Source: Bacillus sp. JCM 19041 (GTDB lineage Bacteria; Bacillota; Bacilli; Bacillales; Bacillaceae_D). Taken from it: 64,000 nucleotides of DNA. Within the stretch, counting starts at the first letter, position 1. Each line of letters begins with the position of its first letter. Positions 35,812 through 44,131 of the stretch are shown piece after piece. The notes under the pieces were generated by a model. It saw only the letters and a program-made list of their open reading frames with translations, was not told the origin of the DNA and did not search any database. The stretch lies in NCBI GenBank assembly GCA_001310375.1, contig BAXC01000008.1, positions 1 through 64,000 of the forward strand, given 5' to 3'. Position numbers and translations under genes: made by a program.

Positions 35812-36825
35812 ATGATGAAAGTTGGAATTTACAATGGTCAAAATGATATTGGTGTTGAAGAACGTCCCGTCCCGAAAATAGGACCAACTGATGCGCTGAT
35901 CCGCGTTTTAATGGGCGGTATTTGCGGCACTGACATTAATATTGTTAAAGCTGGATCAGAAATGGGCATTCGCTTTGGCTCCGAGTTTGGACATGAACTT
36001 TTTGGTGAAGTCGTTGAAGTAGGATCTGCCGTAAAAGACGTAAGAGTAGGCATGCGTGTTGGTGTAAATCCAATTACAGCAAAAAAAGCAGGTCGTCGCT
36101 ATTCACTTGAAGTTGGTGCTTTTTCCGAGTATGTGCTTATTGAAGAAGCGGCACTTAACTATAATCTCTATCTGTTTGATCCGTCTGTTCTTGCTAAAGA
36201 GGGCGTCCTAATGGAACCAATGAGCGTTGGCTTCCACGGAGCATTTAGTGTGGAGCCAAAACAAGACGAAAACATTGTCGTGCTTGGTGCTGGTCCGATC
36301 GGATTATCTGCGGCAGCAGGGTTGATTGGCGAGGGGATCAAAAATGTTTGCGTGGTCGACATGGACGAATGGCGGTTAGCAAAAGCAAAAGAATTAGGTG
36401 CCTGGACGGTGAATACATCCACTCATTCACTTCCTGACGGATTAACTACCCATTTCGGTACAGTAAATGTGTATGGAGTTGACACACCAAATGTAGACGC
36501 TTTCATTGATGCAGCTGGTGCGCCTCCCCTTTTTGAGCAGATTATGAAGCTAACGAAACCCCATGCACGTATCGCCATTATTGCCGTTTATAAAAATGAA
36601 GTTCCAATAAGCCTCGCTCAAATCATGAGCAAAGAAGTAAAGGTTATTGGGGCAAGTGGCTATACCCATGAGGATATTCTGAAAGTGATTAGCCACATTA
36701 ATGAAAGTAAAACAACAATCGCTACGATCGTAACTGACACGTTCAAACTCGAAGACATACAAACGGCTTTTAGTACAGCTATTAAGGCAGATAAAACCAT
36801 AAAAGTATTGGTGGATTTAACGTAA
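35812..36825 (+). CDS. Zinc-dependent alcohol/polyol dehydrogenase (MDR family)
   Basis: Intact, 337 residues. Catalytic zinc ligands are Cys in GGICGTDINIVK, His-Glu in FGHELFGEVVEVG and Glu in LMEPMSVGFHG. The NAD-binding Rossmann motif is VVLGAGPIGLSAAAGL. The structural-zinc loop with four Cys is missing: the expected position reads NPITAKKAGRRYSLEVGAFS. Similar to butanediol/sorbitol dehydrogenases in layout. First gene of a three-gene operon with an esterase and an SDR, overlapping the esterase gene by one base. Confidence 0.87.
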   Translation: MMKVGIYNGQNDIGVEERPVPKIGPTDALIRVLMGGICGTDINIVKAGSEMGIRFGSEFGHELFGEVVEVGSAVKDVRVGMRVGVNPITAKKAGRRYSLEVGAFSEYVLIEEAALNYNLYLFDPSVLAKEGVLMEPMSVGFHGAFSVEPKQDENIVVLGAGPIGLSAAAGLIGEGIKNVCVVDMDEWRLAKAKELGAWTVNTSTHSLPDGLTTHFGTVNVYGVDTPNVDAFIDAAGAPPLFEQIMKLTKPHARIAIIAVYKNEVPISLAQIMSKEVKVIGASGYTHEDILKVISHINESKTTIATIVTDTFKLEDIQTAFSTAIKADKTIKVLVDLT

Positions 36826-37745
36826 TGAGCTACAACATTCATTCAGATTTTAAACAGTTAGAGAAGAATTCGCTTCCCCTATATCCACTCATTTTGCCGG
36901 TATTAAATAAACTAATTGCTCGAAAGAATAACCGCATTCCTTTACCGGATGGTATTCATACGACGAAACAGCAAATCGTTGGATACGAAAACGGCGAGAT
37001 TGAACTAACGTTTTACAAACCTGATGGCATTAGGGACAACGCTCCATGTCTAATCTACTTGCATGGCGGGGCATTCGCTTTGCAAGCTGCGCCTTACCAC
37101 ATCAATCTCGTGTGTGAGTATGCGAAACAAACGCCATGTATTGTGGTTTTTGTGGATTATCGTTTATCCCCCAAACACGCCTTTCCAACTGGTATTGAGG
37201 ATGCTTATTGCGCCTTTAAATGGGTTGTTGAACATGCTGAGTCGCTTGGAATTGACCAGAAGCGCATTGCTGTTGCTGGCGATAGCGCAGGCGCTGCTCT
37301 TGCGACCGCGGTTACGTTAATGGCCCGTGACCGTAAAGCGCCTCACATCTGTTTTCAATTGCTTATGTATCCAGTAACGGATGCTAGGCAAAAAACAGAA
37401 TCGATTGCTGAGTATACAGACACACCGATGTGGAACGCCAAGCTAAACGAGAAGATGTGGAAGCTCTACCTTAAAAACGGCGTAGGCAGTAAGAAATCAT
37501 ATGCCTCTCCAATTGAGAGTGACTCACTAGCTGATTTACCAGATGCCTATGTCGAAGTCGCGGAGTTTGACCCATTACGTGACGAAGGCATTCATTATGC
37601 TGAGGCGCTACAAGATGATGGTGTTCACGTGGAGCTTAACCGGACAAGCGGTACGGTTCATGGCTATGACATGGTCGAAGGAAGCGAGCTCGTACGCGAG
37701 AATGTCGCTAAACGGATTTCCGCGTTACAAAAAACATTTTACTAA
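36825..37745 (+). CDS. Alpha/beta hydrolase, hormone-sensitive-lipase (esterase) family
   Basis: Intact, 306 residues. Oxyanion motif YLHGGAFAL, nucleophile elbow VAGDSAGAALATA, Asp in AEFDPLRDEGIHYAEAL and His in SGTVHGYDMV make a complete HSL-type esterase. VVFVDYRLSPKHAFPTGIED is the family-specific DYRLxPExxFP block. Acts on short-chain esters; with an alcohol dehydrogenase and an SDR it could release and oxidise an alcohol. Confidence 0.9.
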   Translation: MSYNIHSDFKQLEKNSLPLYPLILPVLNKLIARKNNRIPLPDGIHTTKQQIVGYENGEIELTFYKPDGIRDNAPCLIYLHGGAFALQAAPYHINLVCEYAKQTPCIVVFVDYRLSPKHAFPTGIEDAYCAFKWVVEHAESLGIDQKRIAVAGDSAGAALATAVTLMARDRKAPHICFQLLMYPVTDARQKTESIAEYTDTPMWNAKLNEKMWKLYLKNGVGSKKSYASPIESDSLADLPDAYVEVAEFDPLRDEGIHYAEALQDDGVHVELNRTSGTVHGYDMVEGSELVRENVAKRISALQKTFY

Positions 37746-37770
37746 AAACAAAATAGGGAGAGTGTTTTAG

Positions 37771-38532
37771 ATGAAACTTCAAGATAAAGTCGCAGTTGTT
37801 ACAGGTGCAGCATCAGGAATGGGTGCAGCGATTGCCAAGCTATACGCTAAAGAAGGCGCAAAAGTCATTGTCGCTGACTTAAATGAAGTCGGTGCACAAG
37901 CGATTGCAACAGAAATTACGGAGACTGGCGGCACTGCCAAAGCATTAAAAGTAAACGTTGCTGAACAAGCCGATATTGAAACGATGATTGATACAGCTGC
38001 AGCTGAATTTGGCACGCTTGATATTCTCGTGAACAACGCGGGTATTATGGATAGCTTTGAACCAATTGGCGATATTACGGACGAGAAATGGGATCTTCTT
38101 TTTGACGTAAATACAAAAAGTGTGCTGCGCTCGACACGCAAAGCGTTGCCTCTTTTCTTAGAAAAAGGAAACGGCGTTATCATTAATATCGCGTCATCAG
38201 GTGGTCTAAACGGCGCCCACGCAGGGGCTGCCTATACAGCTTCAAAACACGCTGTTGTTGGCATGACGAAAAACACAGGTTATATGTACGCTGAAAAAGG
38301 CATCCGCTGTAATGCGATTGCCCCTGGCGGTGTTCAAACGAACATTGGCGCGGCACTAAAAAACATTAACCAGTTTGGCGCGAGCCGCTTACAAAAACCA
38401 CAATCTGTTATGCCACGAGTTGGACAAGCAGACGAAATCGCAAAGGTTGCCTTATTCCTTGCATCTGATGATGCGAGCTTCGTAAACGGAACGGTTGTTA
38501 CAGCTGATGCTGGTTGGACTTCCGCATTTTAA
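37771..38532 (+). CDS. Short-chain dehydrogenase/reductase (SDR)
   Basis: Intact, 253 residues, classical SDR. TGAASGMGAAIAKLYA (cofactor), ILVNNAGIMDSF, catalytic Ser in IINIASSGGLNG, YTASKHAVVGMTK (Tyr and Lys) and NAIAPGGVQTNI. Asp in VIVADLNE after beta-2 suggests a preference for NAD(H). AGGGAGAG precedes the ATG. Last gene of the ADH operon; substrate unknown. Confidence 0.9.
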   Translation: MKLQDKVAVVTGAASGMGAAIAKLYAKEGAKVIVADLNEVGAQAIATEITETGGTAKALKVNVAEQADIETMIDTAAAEFGTLDILVNNAGIMDSFEPIGDITDEKWDLLFDVNTKSVLRSTRKALPLFLEKGNGVIINIASSGGLNGAHAGAAYTASKHAVVGMTKNTGYMYAEKGIRCNAIAPGGVQTNIGAALKNINQFGASRLQKPQSVMPRVGQADEIAKVALFLASDDASFVNGTVVTADAGWTSAF

Positions 38533-38537
38533 TATTA

Positions 38538-38568
38538 AAGAAAAGCCTTCAAAGTGAAGGCTTTTTTT
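38538..38568 (+). terminator. Terminator of the ADH-esterase-SDR operon
   Basis: AAAGCCTTCA and TGAAGGCTTT around a three-base loop, followed by a T-run. Confidence 0.88.
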
Positions 38569-38626
38569 GATTGGATTCCTTCTTGATACACCCAAGTAGT
38601 TCCTTTTTTTCATTCACTCTCGTAAC

Positions 38627-38865
38627 TCAAGCAGTATGATTGCCTCGTAGCGTCCACAATTGATGTATCATGAAACATGTCGCCACCACTGTTAAATAGG
38701 TTAAAATAAACCAGCCTATTTTCAAATATGGAGCGACAACAGACGTTATTATTTCACTAGTCAAAAAACTACTAAAGTAGATAGCAGTGGATACTACACT
38801 AAGTAAAAGAATAAAAAAAGACCAACCTTCAACTAGTTTGCTGCGCGTTTGTTCTTTTTAAGCAT
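38627..38865 (-). CDS. Small membrane protein, frameshifted, unknown function
   Basis: ATG at 38865 overlaps the stop of the preceding frame. It reads MLKKNKRAA and, after a shift near 38835, KLVEGWSFFILLLSVVSTAI YFSSFL ... LKIGWFILTYLTVVATCFMI HQLWTLRGNHTA. Two membrane helices are visible. It appears to be the second of a pair of small membrane proteins downstream of the SARP-type regulator. No family recognised. Confidence 0.4.
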
Positions 38866-39061
38866 TGTATTGATTGTTCCAACCGTCTTTCTTGTTTTTA
38901 GAAAACTTATCTATCCATCTTTTAACAAATGTAGCTAACTTTACCCACAAATAAATTTCTGAACTTATAAGTAAGGTTGACAAAATGACATCAATAGTTC
39001 TTCTCATAGGCGTTTTGAGCGCCAATACAAAATTAAGGAGTGATGCAATTATATTAAACAT
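38858..39061 (-). CDS. Small membrane protein, start unclear, unknown function
   Basis: The frame from the ATG at 39061 gives 67 residues with two hydrophobic segments (MFNIIASLLNFVLALKTPMR and DVILSTLLISSEIYLWVKLA) and a basic tail. Protein-like sequence (NPLKPYSRLASLALIH) continues upstream of that ATG to a stop, and no ribosome-binding site is seen, so the true start or an earlier part of the gene may be lost. Confidence 0.4.
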   Translation of the reverse strand: MFNIIASLLNFVLALKTPMRRTIDVILSTLLISSEIYLWVKLATFVKRWIDKFSKNKKDGWNNQYNA

Positions 39062-39244
39062 GTGTATTAATGCTAAAGACGCCAGTCTACTGTATGGCTT
39101 TAACGGATTTATAGGCTAGTTAAAAGGAAACTTAAAAGAAGAAATTAAACAATCTTCCTTATTTAGCTTAAAGATTAACTGCTAAAACAAGTTGATTCAT
39201 AAACACTTTCGAATATAAGGAAATAGAACATATAAATAAAACGC

Positions 39245-40375
39245 TTAACTAGAGAAGCTTTCATTATTTATAAGTTTGTTTTTTCTTTGCTTGTACCATT
39301 CTGTAACTACTTGAGAAGGATATACTTGAACTTCCTCTAGCAGCATATTTTTAAGGAGACGATACTGCTGTTCAACATTATATGAATCTTTTAATTGATC
39401 ATACAGCTTCATCAGCATAAAGTAACTCTCTTCAATATATGGGTACATTGTCTGGATACGTAAGAATAAAGTAATAGAATCTTCATCATTTTTAACAGAA
39501 AAAAGGAAACGCCCCACTTTAGTAGCAGTCATGTACCAAAGGTTCTTGAGACGTTCTCTTTCATTTTCCGCCCAAAGATATCCTTCCTTGCTTAAATAAT
39601 CACCTTCATACGCATCTAGTACAACCTGATAGTCTTTTAGTGTTTTTAAAGTAAGGTAAGGTAATTGTTTAACTGTTCTTTCCCACTCTAGAGTGTCAAG
39701 TTTAACTTCACCAGGCAATAATTGATAGTGATCTTCAACACTTTTAATTTTAAATGAAGAAAAAACAGATAAGGTCTTTCGTATTAGATATATAGTAGAG
39801 TATAATTGTGTGTAAGCTTTCTTAAATTCAAAGTCTGGCCACAGAACCTCAATAATTAGATCTTTCTTTACTAAAGAACCTTGGTAATGCAACAGAAACA
39901 GAAATAACTCTTTTGCCTTGGTTGTACGCCACTGAACCTTTAAAGGTACTCCATCACTAATTAACTCAAATGAAGACATGCACTTTATTAACGAATGTTT
40001 AGTAGACGATGCCTGTTTTTTTACTTTCATGACTCGATTAATTGTTTTACGAAGTCTATCTGGTGTAACCGGCTTCATGATATAGTCTACAGCGTTTAAT
40101 TCAAACGCTTTTACAGCGTGTTCTTGAAATGCAGTCACAAACACGATTTTAATGTGGGGGTGCTTCATTTGGACCTGTTCTGTTAAGTCGAGTCCATTCC
40201 TACCGCCAATTTCGACATCAAGGAAAATCAAGTCTGGAGGATCACGATCAATTGCCTTGACAGCCTTTGAGACAGAATAATAGGTTTCGAGCACATCGAA
40301 TTTCCCAACCTTCATAAGTTGTTTTTCTAAATACGAAAGTTCTAAAGGTTCATTGTCTATTAAAATGACTTTCAT
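39245..40375 (-). CDS. SARP-type response regulator (receiver + winged helix + BTAD)
   Basis: Intact, 376 residues. Residues 1-120 are a CheY-like receiver with Asp7, phosphoacceptor Asp53 (LIFLDVEIGGRNG), Thr81 (FVTAFQEHAV) and Lys101 (YIMKPVTPD), all functional residues present. Residues ~135-225 are an OmpR-like winged helix (WRTTKAKELFLFLLHYQGSL, LWPDFEFKKAYTQLYSTIYL), and ~240-370 a bacterial transcriptional activation domain (YEGDYLSKEGYLWAENERER). The layout is that of SARP-family response regulators. No histidine kinase adjoins. The ribosome-binding site lies in a small hairpin. SARP-like boxes are found before three nearby genes. Confidence 0.9.
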   Translation of the reverse strand: MKVILIDNEPLELSYLEKQLMKVGKFDVLETYYSVSKAVKAIDRDPPDLIFLDVEIGGRNGLDLTEQVQMKHPHIKIVFVTAFQEHAVKAFELNAVDYIMKPVTPDRLRKTINRVMKVKKQASSTKHSLIKCMSSFELISDGVPLKVQWRTTKAKELFLFLLHYQGSLVKKDLIIEVLWPDFEFKKAYTQLYSTIYLIRKTLSVFSSFKIKSVEDHYQLLPGEVKLDTLEWERTVKQLPYLTLKTLKDYQVVLDAYEGDYLSKEGYLWAENERERLKNLWYMTATKVGRFLFSVKNDEDSITLFLRIQTMYPYIEESYFMLMKLYDQLKDSYNVEQQYRLLKNMLLEEVQVYPSQVVTEWYKQRKNKLINNESFSS

Positions 40376-40377
40376 GA

Positions 40378-40391
40378 AGGAGTGCCCTCCT
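40378..40391 (-). promoter_or_regulatory. Hairpin covering the ribosome-binding site of the SARP-type regulator gene
   Basis: AGGAG-GGCA-CTCCT on the minus strand: the AGGAG(GG) ribosome-binding site can pair with CTCCT that immediately precedes the ATG, a possible translational brake. Confidence 0.45.
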
Positions 40392-40473
40392 ATAATTCAT
40401 TAATTAATATTTAGTTTGAGAATATACATTCTAATCGGAATAATTAGCACAACCATTTGTTTAAACAAACTTT

Positions 40474-40638
40474 TTAGCCAACCGTTTCTTCAGTGATTTC
40501 TACTTTAATTGAATAGTACCCATCTGCATTCACCATTAAAGCACATATTGCTTCTAATTTAGCAATGACTTCTAAAGATGTAAGTGCTTTTTCCTCTCTA
40601 AATGCAAGTGAAGTAACACGATCTACTTCAAAATCCAA
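40474..40638 (-). CDS. Small cytoplasmic protein of unknown function in the SARP locus
   Basis: From a TTG at 40638, with AAGGGGTGAG upstream, the frame gives 54 residues: DFEVDRVTSLAFREEKALTS then EVIAKLEAICALMVNADGYY and SIKVEITEETVG. It is acidic and mixed helix/strand, with no signal peptide or membrane segment. A longer in-frame start exists at 40677 but would place the strong ribosome-binding site inside the gene. A SARP-type box stands upstream. Unknown family. Confidence 0.6.
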   Translation of the reverse strand: MDFEVDRVTSLAFREEKALTSLEVIAKLEAICALMVNADGYYSIKVEITEETVG

Positions 40639-40708
40639 CTTACTCACCCCTTTTTTCTGATGTGGGATTAGCAACATGGTAGCTACTAATCTATAAACAT
40701 AAACTAAC

Positions 40709-40740
40709 GTTATAGGTCTTTCCTATACAAAAACTATACA
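40709..40740 (-). promoter_or_regulatory. SARP-type direct-repeat promoter before the 54-residue gene
   Basis: On the minus strand: TGTATAG, TTTT, TGTATAG, an 8-base gap (GAAAGACC), then TATAAC as -10 (40709-40714). Heptamers repeat with 11-bp periodicity and end 8 bp before the -10, the known arrangement of SARP binding sites. Confidence 0.65.
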
Positions 40741-40771
40741 ACTGTTAAGATTATATACCAAATAGTGTTAA

Positions 40772-41386
40772 TTACGTACTTTTAATCATTTTTGAGTCCA
40801 TCCATTTAGCCAATAATGGGATTGCATCCTTTCGATTGTGAATCCCAATCTTACTATATATGCTGCTTATGTAATTGCGCACAGTCCCCTCATTTAAATT
40901 CATTTTTTGTGCAATCTTCTTGTTACTTAAATCGTTCGTTAAAAAATAAATTACTTTCTTTTCCATTCTCGAAAAGCGTATTGATGCAAAATGTCCTAGC
41001 TCGTCTTTAAGTATTTGCTTATCGTATACGAAATCTCCAGTTAATACCTTATGAACAGAAGAAGCCAGCTGGTCATATGTTATTTCGGTCAACAGAAGTC
41101 CATTAACCGAGTACTTTATACACATCATTGTGTAATCATATGAAGGGTCACTTGCTAAGACGATTAATGCAACGTCTCTATAAAGATTGCGCACATGTTT
41201 AATCCACTCAAGAGATTCCGTTTCCTCTCCAAAGATAAAAATAAGCTCGGGGGCATGTTCTTGTATATGCTGCTTTAATACATCAACAGATTCAACCATA
41301 TGTAAGTCAATAAATTCATCTTGATTTGATCGGTATTTAAATAAATCAGCTAATAAGCAGTGCTTTGAAACAAATAATGCTTTCAT
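40772..41386 (-). CDS. LuxR-type regulator with a degenerate receiver domain
   Basis: Intact, 204 residues. The C-terminal LuxR helix-turn-helix is clear: FSRMEKKVIYFLTNDLSNKK IAQKMNLNEGTVRNYISSIY SKIGIHNRKDA. The N-terminal 120 residues have a receiver-like layout but no acidic pair near residue 7 (LFVSKHCLL), no Asp at the phosphorylation site (LIFIFGEETE) and no Lys after beta-5 (GLLLTEI), so it cannot be phosphorylated in the normal way. Such pseudo-receivers are controlled by ligand or protein binding. A SARP-like box faces this gene. Confidence 0.85.
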   Translation of the reverse strand: MKALFVSKHCLLADLFKYRSNQDEFIDLHMVESVDVLKQHIQEHAPELIFIFGEETESLEWIKHVRNLYRDVALIVLASDPSYDYTMMCIKYSVNGLLLTEITYDQLASSVHKVLTGDFVYDKQILKDELGHFASIRFSRMEKKVIYFLTNDLSNKKIAQKMNLNEGTVRNYISSIYSKIGIHNRKDAIPLLAKWMDSKMIKST

Positions 41387-41439
41387 ATAGACGCAGCTCC
41401 TAATTCTCTACCTTCTGCAAGGCGTTATTTACAAGTAAG

Positions 41440-41471
41440 AGTAAAAAGTGATTCTGAACAATTTCTGTACA
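41440..41471 (-). promoter_or_regulatory. SARP-type direct-repeat promoter facing the LuxR-type gene
   Basis: On the minus strand: TGTACAG, AAAT, TGTTCAG, an 8-base gap (AATCACTT), then TTTACT as a weak -10 (41440-41445). Same spacing as the other two boxes. Confidence 0.55.
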
Positions 41472-41485
41472 AAAAAGCTGAATAC

Positions 41486-41517
41486 TGTACAGTTTTTGTA
41501 TAGTTTAGAGGTATAAA
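41486..41517 (+). promoter_or_regulatory. SARP-type direct-repeat promoter facing the VOC gene
   Basis: TGTACAG (41486-41492), TTTT, TGTATAG (41497-41503), an 8-base gap (TTTAGAGG), then TATAAA (41512-41517). Heptamers are 11 bp apart. It lies 65 bases before the VOC start codon. Confidence 0.65.
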
Positions 41518-41581
41518 ATTTAAAGGAAGTACATCTTTAAATTAACCTAAAGAATGATTGTACAGAATTGAGGTAAGAGCA

Positions 41582-41935
41582 ATGTTAAAATCGATTCCCA
41601 TTCTTCCTGTCAAAAGTATGTTATCTAGTATAAAATTTTATGAAGCCAGACTCGGCTTTCAATTGCAGGAAGAAGTAGAGGATTATGCACTTATACAGAA
41701 TGAAGAAGCCTTCTTGTATTTAAAGAAGGACGACAAAGAATTTAGAGCAAAATGCGTCTTTTATTTAGAGAACATCGATCTATTCTTTAGAGATAGGGGT
41801 TATATCGACTATTGGAAAACACTTGGTAAATTACACTTGAGTAGTGAAGGAAGATTGGTCTTCTCAATGGTAGATTTAGATGGGAATCAATTAAAACTAA
41901 TCGAGTCTTCCACGTCAAAATACCTAGGAAATTGA
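41582..41935 (+). CDS. VOC-family protein (bleomycin-resistance-like fold)
   Basis: Intact, 117 residues from the ATG at 41582 (GAGGTAAGAG upstream). SIPILPVKSMLSSIKFYEAR LGF opens the fold and VFSMVDLDGNQLKLIES closes it. His/Glu metal ligands of the glyoxalase I type are not clear, so it may bind a ligand like bleomycin-binding proteins do. Its promoter has the SARP-type repeats, linking it to the regulator genes on the opposite strand. Confidence 0.8.
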   Translation: MLKSIPILPVKSMLSSIKFYEARLGFQLQEEVEDYALIQNEEAFLYLKKDDKEFRAKCVFYLENIDLFFRDRGYIDYWKTLGKLHLSSEGRLVFSMVDLDGNQLKLIESSTSKYLGN

Positions 41936-41940
41936 TTGTT

Positions 41941-42474
41941 TCATCTACTAAACACATTTGGATAATGTACAACAAACCCGTCCTCATCCACGCATATCAC
42001 TGTTTCATAGCCCCTACATTCATATTTAAAATAACGCAGCCCCTCTTCTTTCCTCTCATATGTATACATTTGTTTTACTTTTGTTAGATGCAATTCTGGA
42101 ATCGCGACGTACACCATCTCAAACGTTTTCTCTTCTCCAAGCTCCCAGTTTTCACGGTTAATTGGTAGAGTGTTGGAAGATGGCGTAGCTTCGATGTCTA
42201 CATCAATCGCACCGTTTAAATCGGCTAGTGGTAGTCCCTCTTCGTTCAGCCATTTACCATTGCCATCGCTAAAAAGAGTTCGAGTTTCCCCATGATCAAT
42301 TTGAACAGATAGCTGACGCGTCACCCAGTTGGACTCCATTTTTATTTCATAATTCACCGTATGAGCTTTTTCATCGTCAACATAAATAATCGTTCCTTTT
42401 CCTTTAGTGCCCTCCAACAAAAAATGTTCATATCCGAGTTTCTCTTCATTTTTCCATAAGATTGTTTTCTTCAT
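41941..42474 (-). CDS. Putative glycolipid-binding protein (DUF1089 family)
   Basis: Protein of 177 residues from the ATG at 42474 (AAGGAG about 9 bases upstream). Family blocks: YEHFLLEGTKGKGTIIYVDD, NYEIKMESNWVTRQLSVQID, GKWLNEEGLPLADLNGAIDV DIEATPSSNTLPI, and the end CVDEDGFVVHYPNVFSR. This order is that of the glycolipid-binding/DUF1089 domain, whose real ligand is uncertain in bacteria. Intact and transcribed alone. Confidence 0.8.
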   Translation of the reverse strand: MKKTILWKNEEKLGYEHFLLEGTKGKGTIIYVDDEKAHTVNYEIKMESNWVTRQLSVQIDHGETRTLFSDGNGKWLNEEGLPLADLNGAIDVDIEATPSSNTLPINRENWELGEEKTFEMVYVAIPELHLTKVKQMYTYERKEEGLRYFKYECRGYETVICVDEDGFVVHYPNVFSR

Positions 42475-42549
42475 TATGTATTTGCTCCTTGATTGATTTT
42501 CTGATATGAATACGTTCGACAACCATCTAGGATCTCCTTTACCATACTA

Positions 42550-42578
42550 AAAACCACCTTTCTGTAAAGGTGGTTTTT
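42550..42578. terminator. Terminator of the sulfonate-type ABC operon
   Basis: AAACCACCTTT and AAAGGTGGTTT around four bases, followed by a T-run on the plus strand and A-run/T-run on the minus strand. Confidence 0.8.
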
Positions 42579-42602
42579 CTTATTTTAATGTACCATGCGC
42601 TT

Positions 42603-43337
42603 CTATTCCTCAAGTATTCTTGATACGACTTGTTTTTCCAAATCTACCATGCGCTCATCCGTGACATCACGTGGACGGCTTCCCTTGTTTTCTAGGTCAA
42701 GCGTGATCTCACCATCTTCAATTAAAATAATCCGGTCGGCAAGTTTGACAGCTTCACGTACATCATGAGTCACAAGCAAAGCGGTGAAAGAATTTTTAAG
42801 CCAAATTGTTTCAATCAAGTCTTGCATTTCCGTACGGGTCAACGCATCAAGTGCACTTAATGGTTCATCAAGCATCAGTAAATCTGGATCTCGAACAAGC
42901 GCTCGAGCAAGGGCAACACGTTGTTGTTGGCCACCGGACAATGTTCCAGGCCATTCATTACTAAAAGCCTTAAGACCTACAGCGTCCAACACTTTTTTCT
43001 GCATGTGGGCGCCATTGCCCTTTTAATCCGATCCCAACGTTATCGATCACTTTTTTCCAAGGAAGAAGCCTTGAATCTTGATACATCATTGTTACACTTG
43101 CTTTTGTTTTTTTGAGTGTCTCATTTTCATAAAGTAATTTCCCCCCGCTTGGCTTTCAAGACCTGCGACAAGGCGGAGCAATGTACTTTTCCCACTCCCA
43201 CTCTTACCAACAATGGCTACAAATTGGCCAGAGTCAATCGTAATATCAACGCTTTTTAACACTTCATTTTTACCAAATGATTTATGCAGTTGCTCCATCT
43301 TGATTTCAATGCCACGTGTTGTGGTTTGGTTTACCAT
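42603..43337 (-). CDS. Aliphatic-sulfonate-type ABC transporter ATPase (SsuB/TauB-like), two frameshifts
   Basis: About 245 residues. Walker [21 protein letters not shown], signature [20 protein letters not shown], Walker [17 protein letters not shown] and H-loop [20 protein letters not shown] are all present. Between them, [20 protein letters not shown] (Q-loop with the R-L-L-P-W block) is typical of the nitrate/sulfonate/taurine ATPases. Frames change near 43143 and 43020. Third transporter gene of the operon. Confidence 0.87.
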
Positions 43338-43349
43338 CCTCTTCCTCTC

Positions 43350-44116
43350 CTATTTCCTGTAGTTCTGGTGCCATCGTAGCGCTTTTTTCTCACCAAATTG
43401 AGCAATCATATCGGCAAGCTTCCCAAACAATGCATAAATAATAATCGTCACAATAATTACGTCCGTTTGCATAAATTGACGAGCATTCATCGCCAAGTAG
43501 CCGAGCCCGTCACTTGTCGCAATTGTCTCTGCGACAATTAATGTGAGCCACATTACACCAAGAGCATAGCGGAAGCCAACAAAAATCGATGGCAAGGCAC
43601 CTGGCAAATAAACATGCCTAAAAAGCTGCCAACCTTTAGTCCATACATCTTTCCCATTTCAACAAAACCCCGGTCAACATTGCGAATTCCGTGCAACGTA
43701 TTGATGTAAATTGGGAACATAACGCCAAGCGCAACTAAGAAGATTTTTGATGTTTCACCAATACCGAGCCAAACAATCGCAAGTGGCAATAAGGCAAGAT
43801 GGGGAATATTGCGGACCATCTGAATCGATGTATCAAAAGTGAAAAACGATATTCTTGACCATCCGTTTAAGATTCCTAGAACGAGACCAATCACGCCACC
43901 GATTAATAAGCCAACAAATGCACGGTATAAACTGATTTGAATATGTTCGAAAAGCGTTCCCGATGACAGCAATTCCCAAAATGACTCCACAACAGTTGTT
44001 GGTGCTGGAAATAAACTCGGTGAAACAAGTTCTGCCATCGAAACCAATTGCCAGATGACTATAACAAGAACCGGCAGAACCCACGGTAATAGTTGAGTTT
44101 GAATTGTATTTTTCAT
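43350..44116 (-). CDS. Aliphatic-sulfonate-type ABC transporter permease (SsuC-like), one frameshift
   Basis: About 256 residues with six hydrophobic segments. LVSPSLFPAPTTVVESFWEL near the N-terminus, GIRNVDRGFVEMGKMYGLKV (EAA loop) and, after a frameshift near 43600, PGALPSIFVGFRYALGVMWL TLIVAE are the SsuC/TauC signatures. AGGTGG lies before the ATG at 44116. It follows the binding protein gene by 15 bases. Confidence 0.87.
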
Positions 44117-44131
44117 TGCAGCCACCTACTG

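Noticed and set aside
40378..40391. SARP gene hairpin considered as a terminator
   Set aside because: No T-run follows and the ATG lies directly downstream; it can only affect translation.
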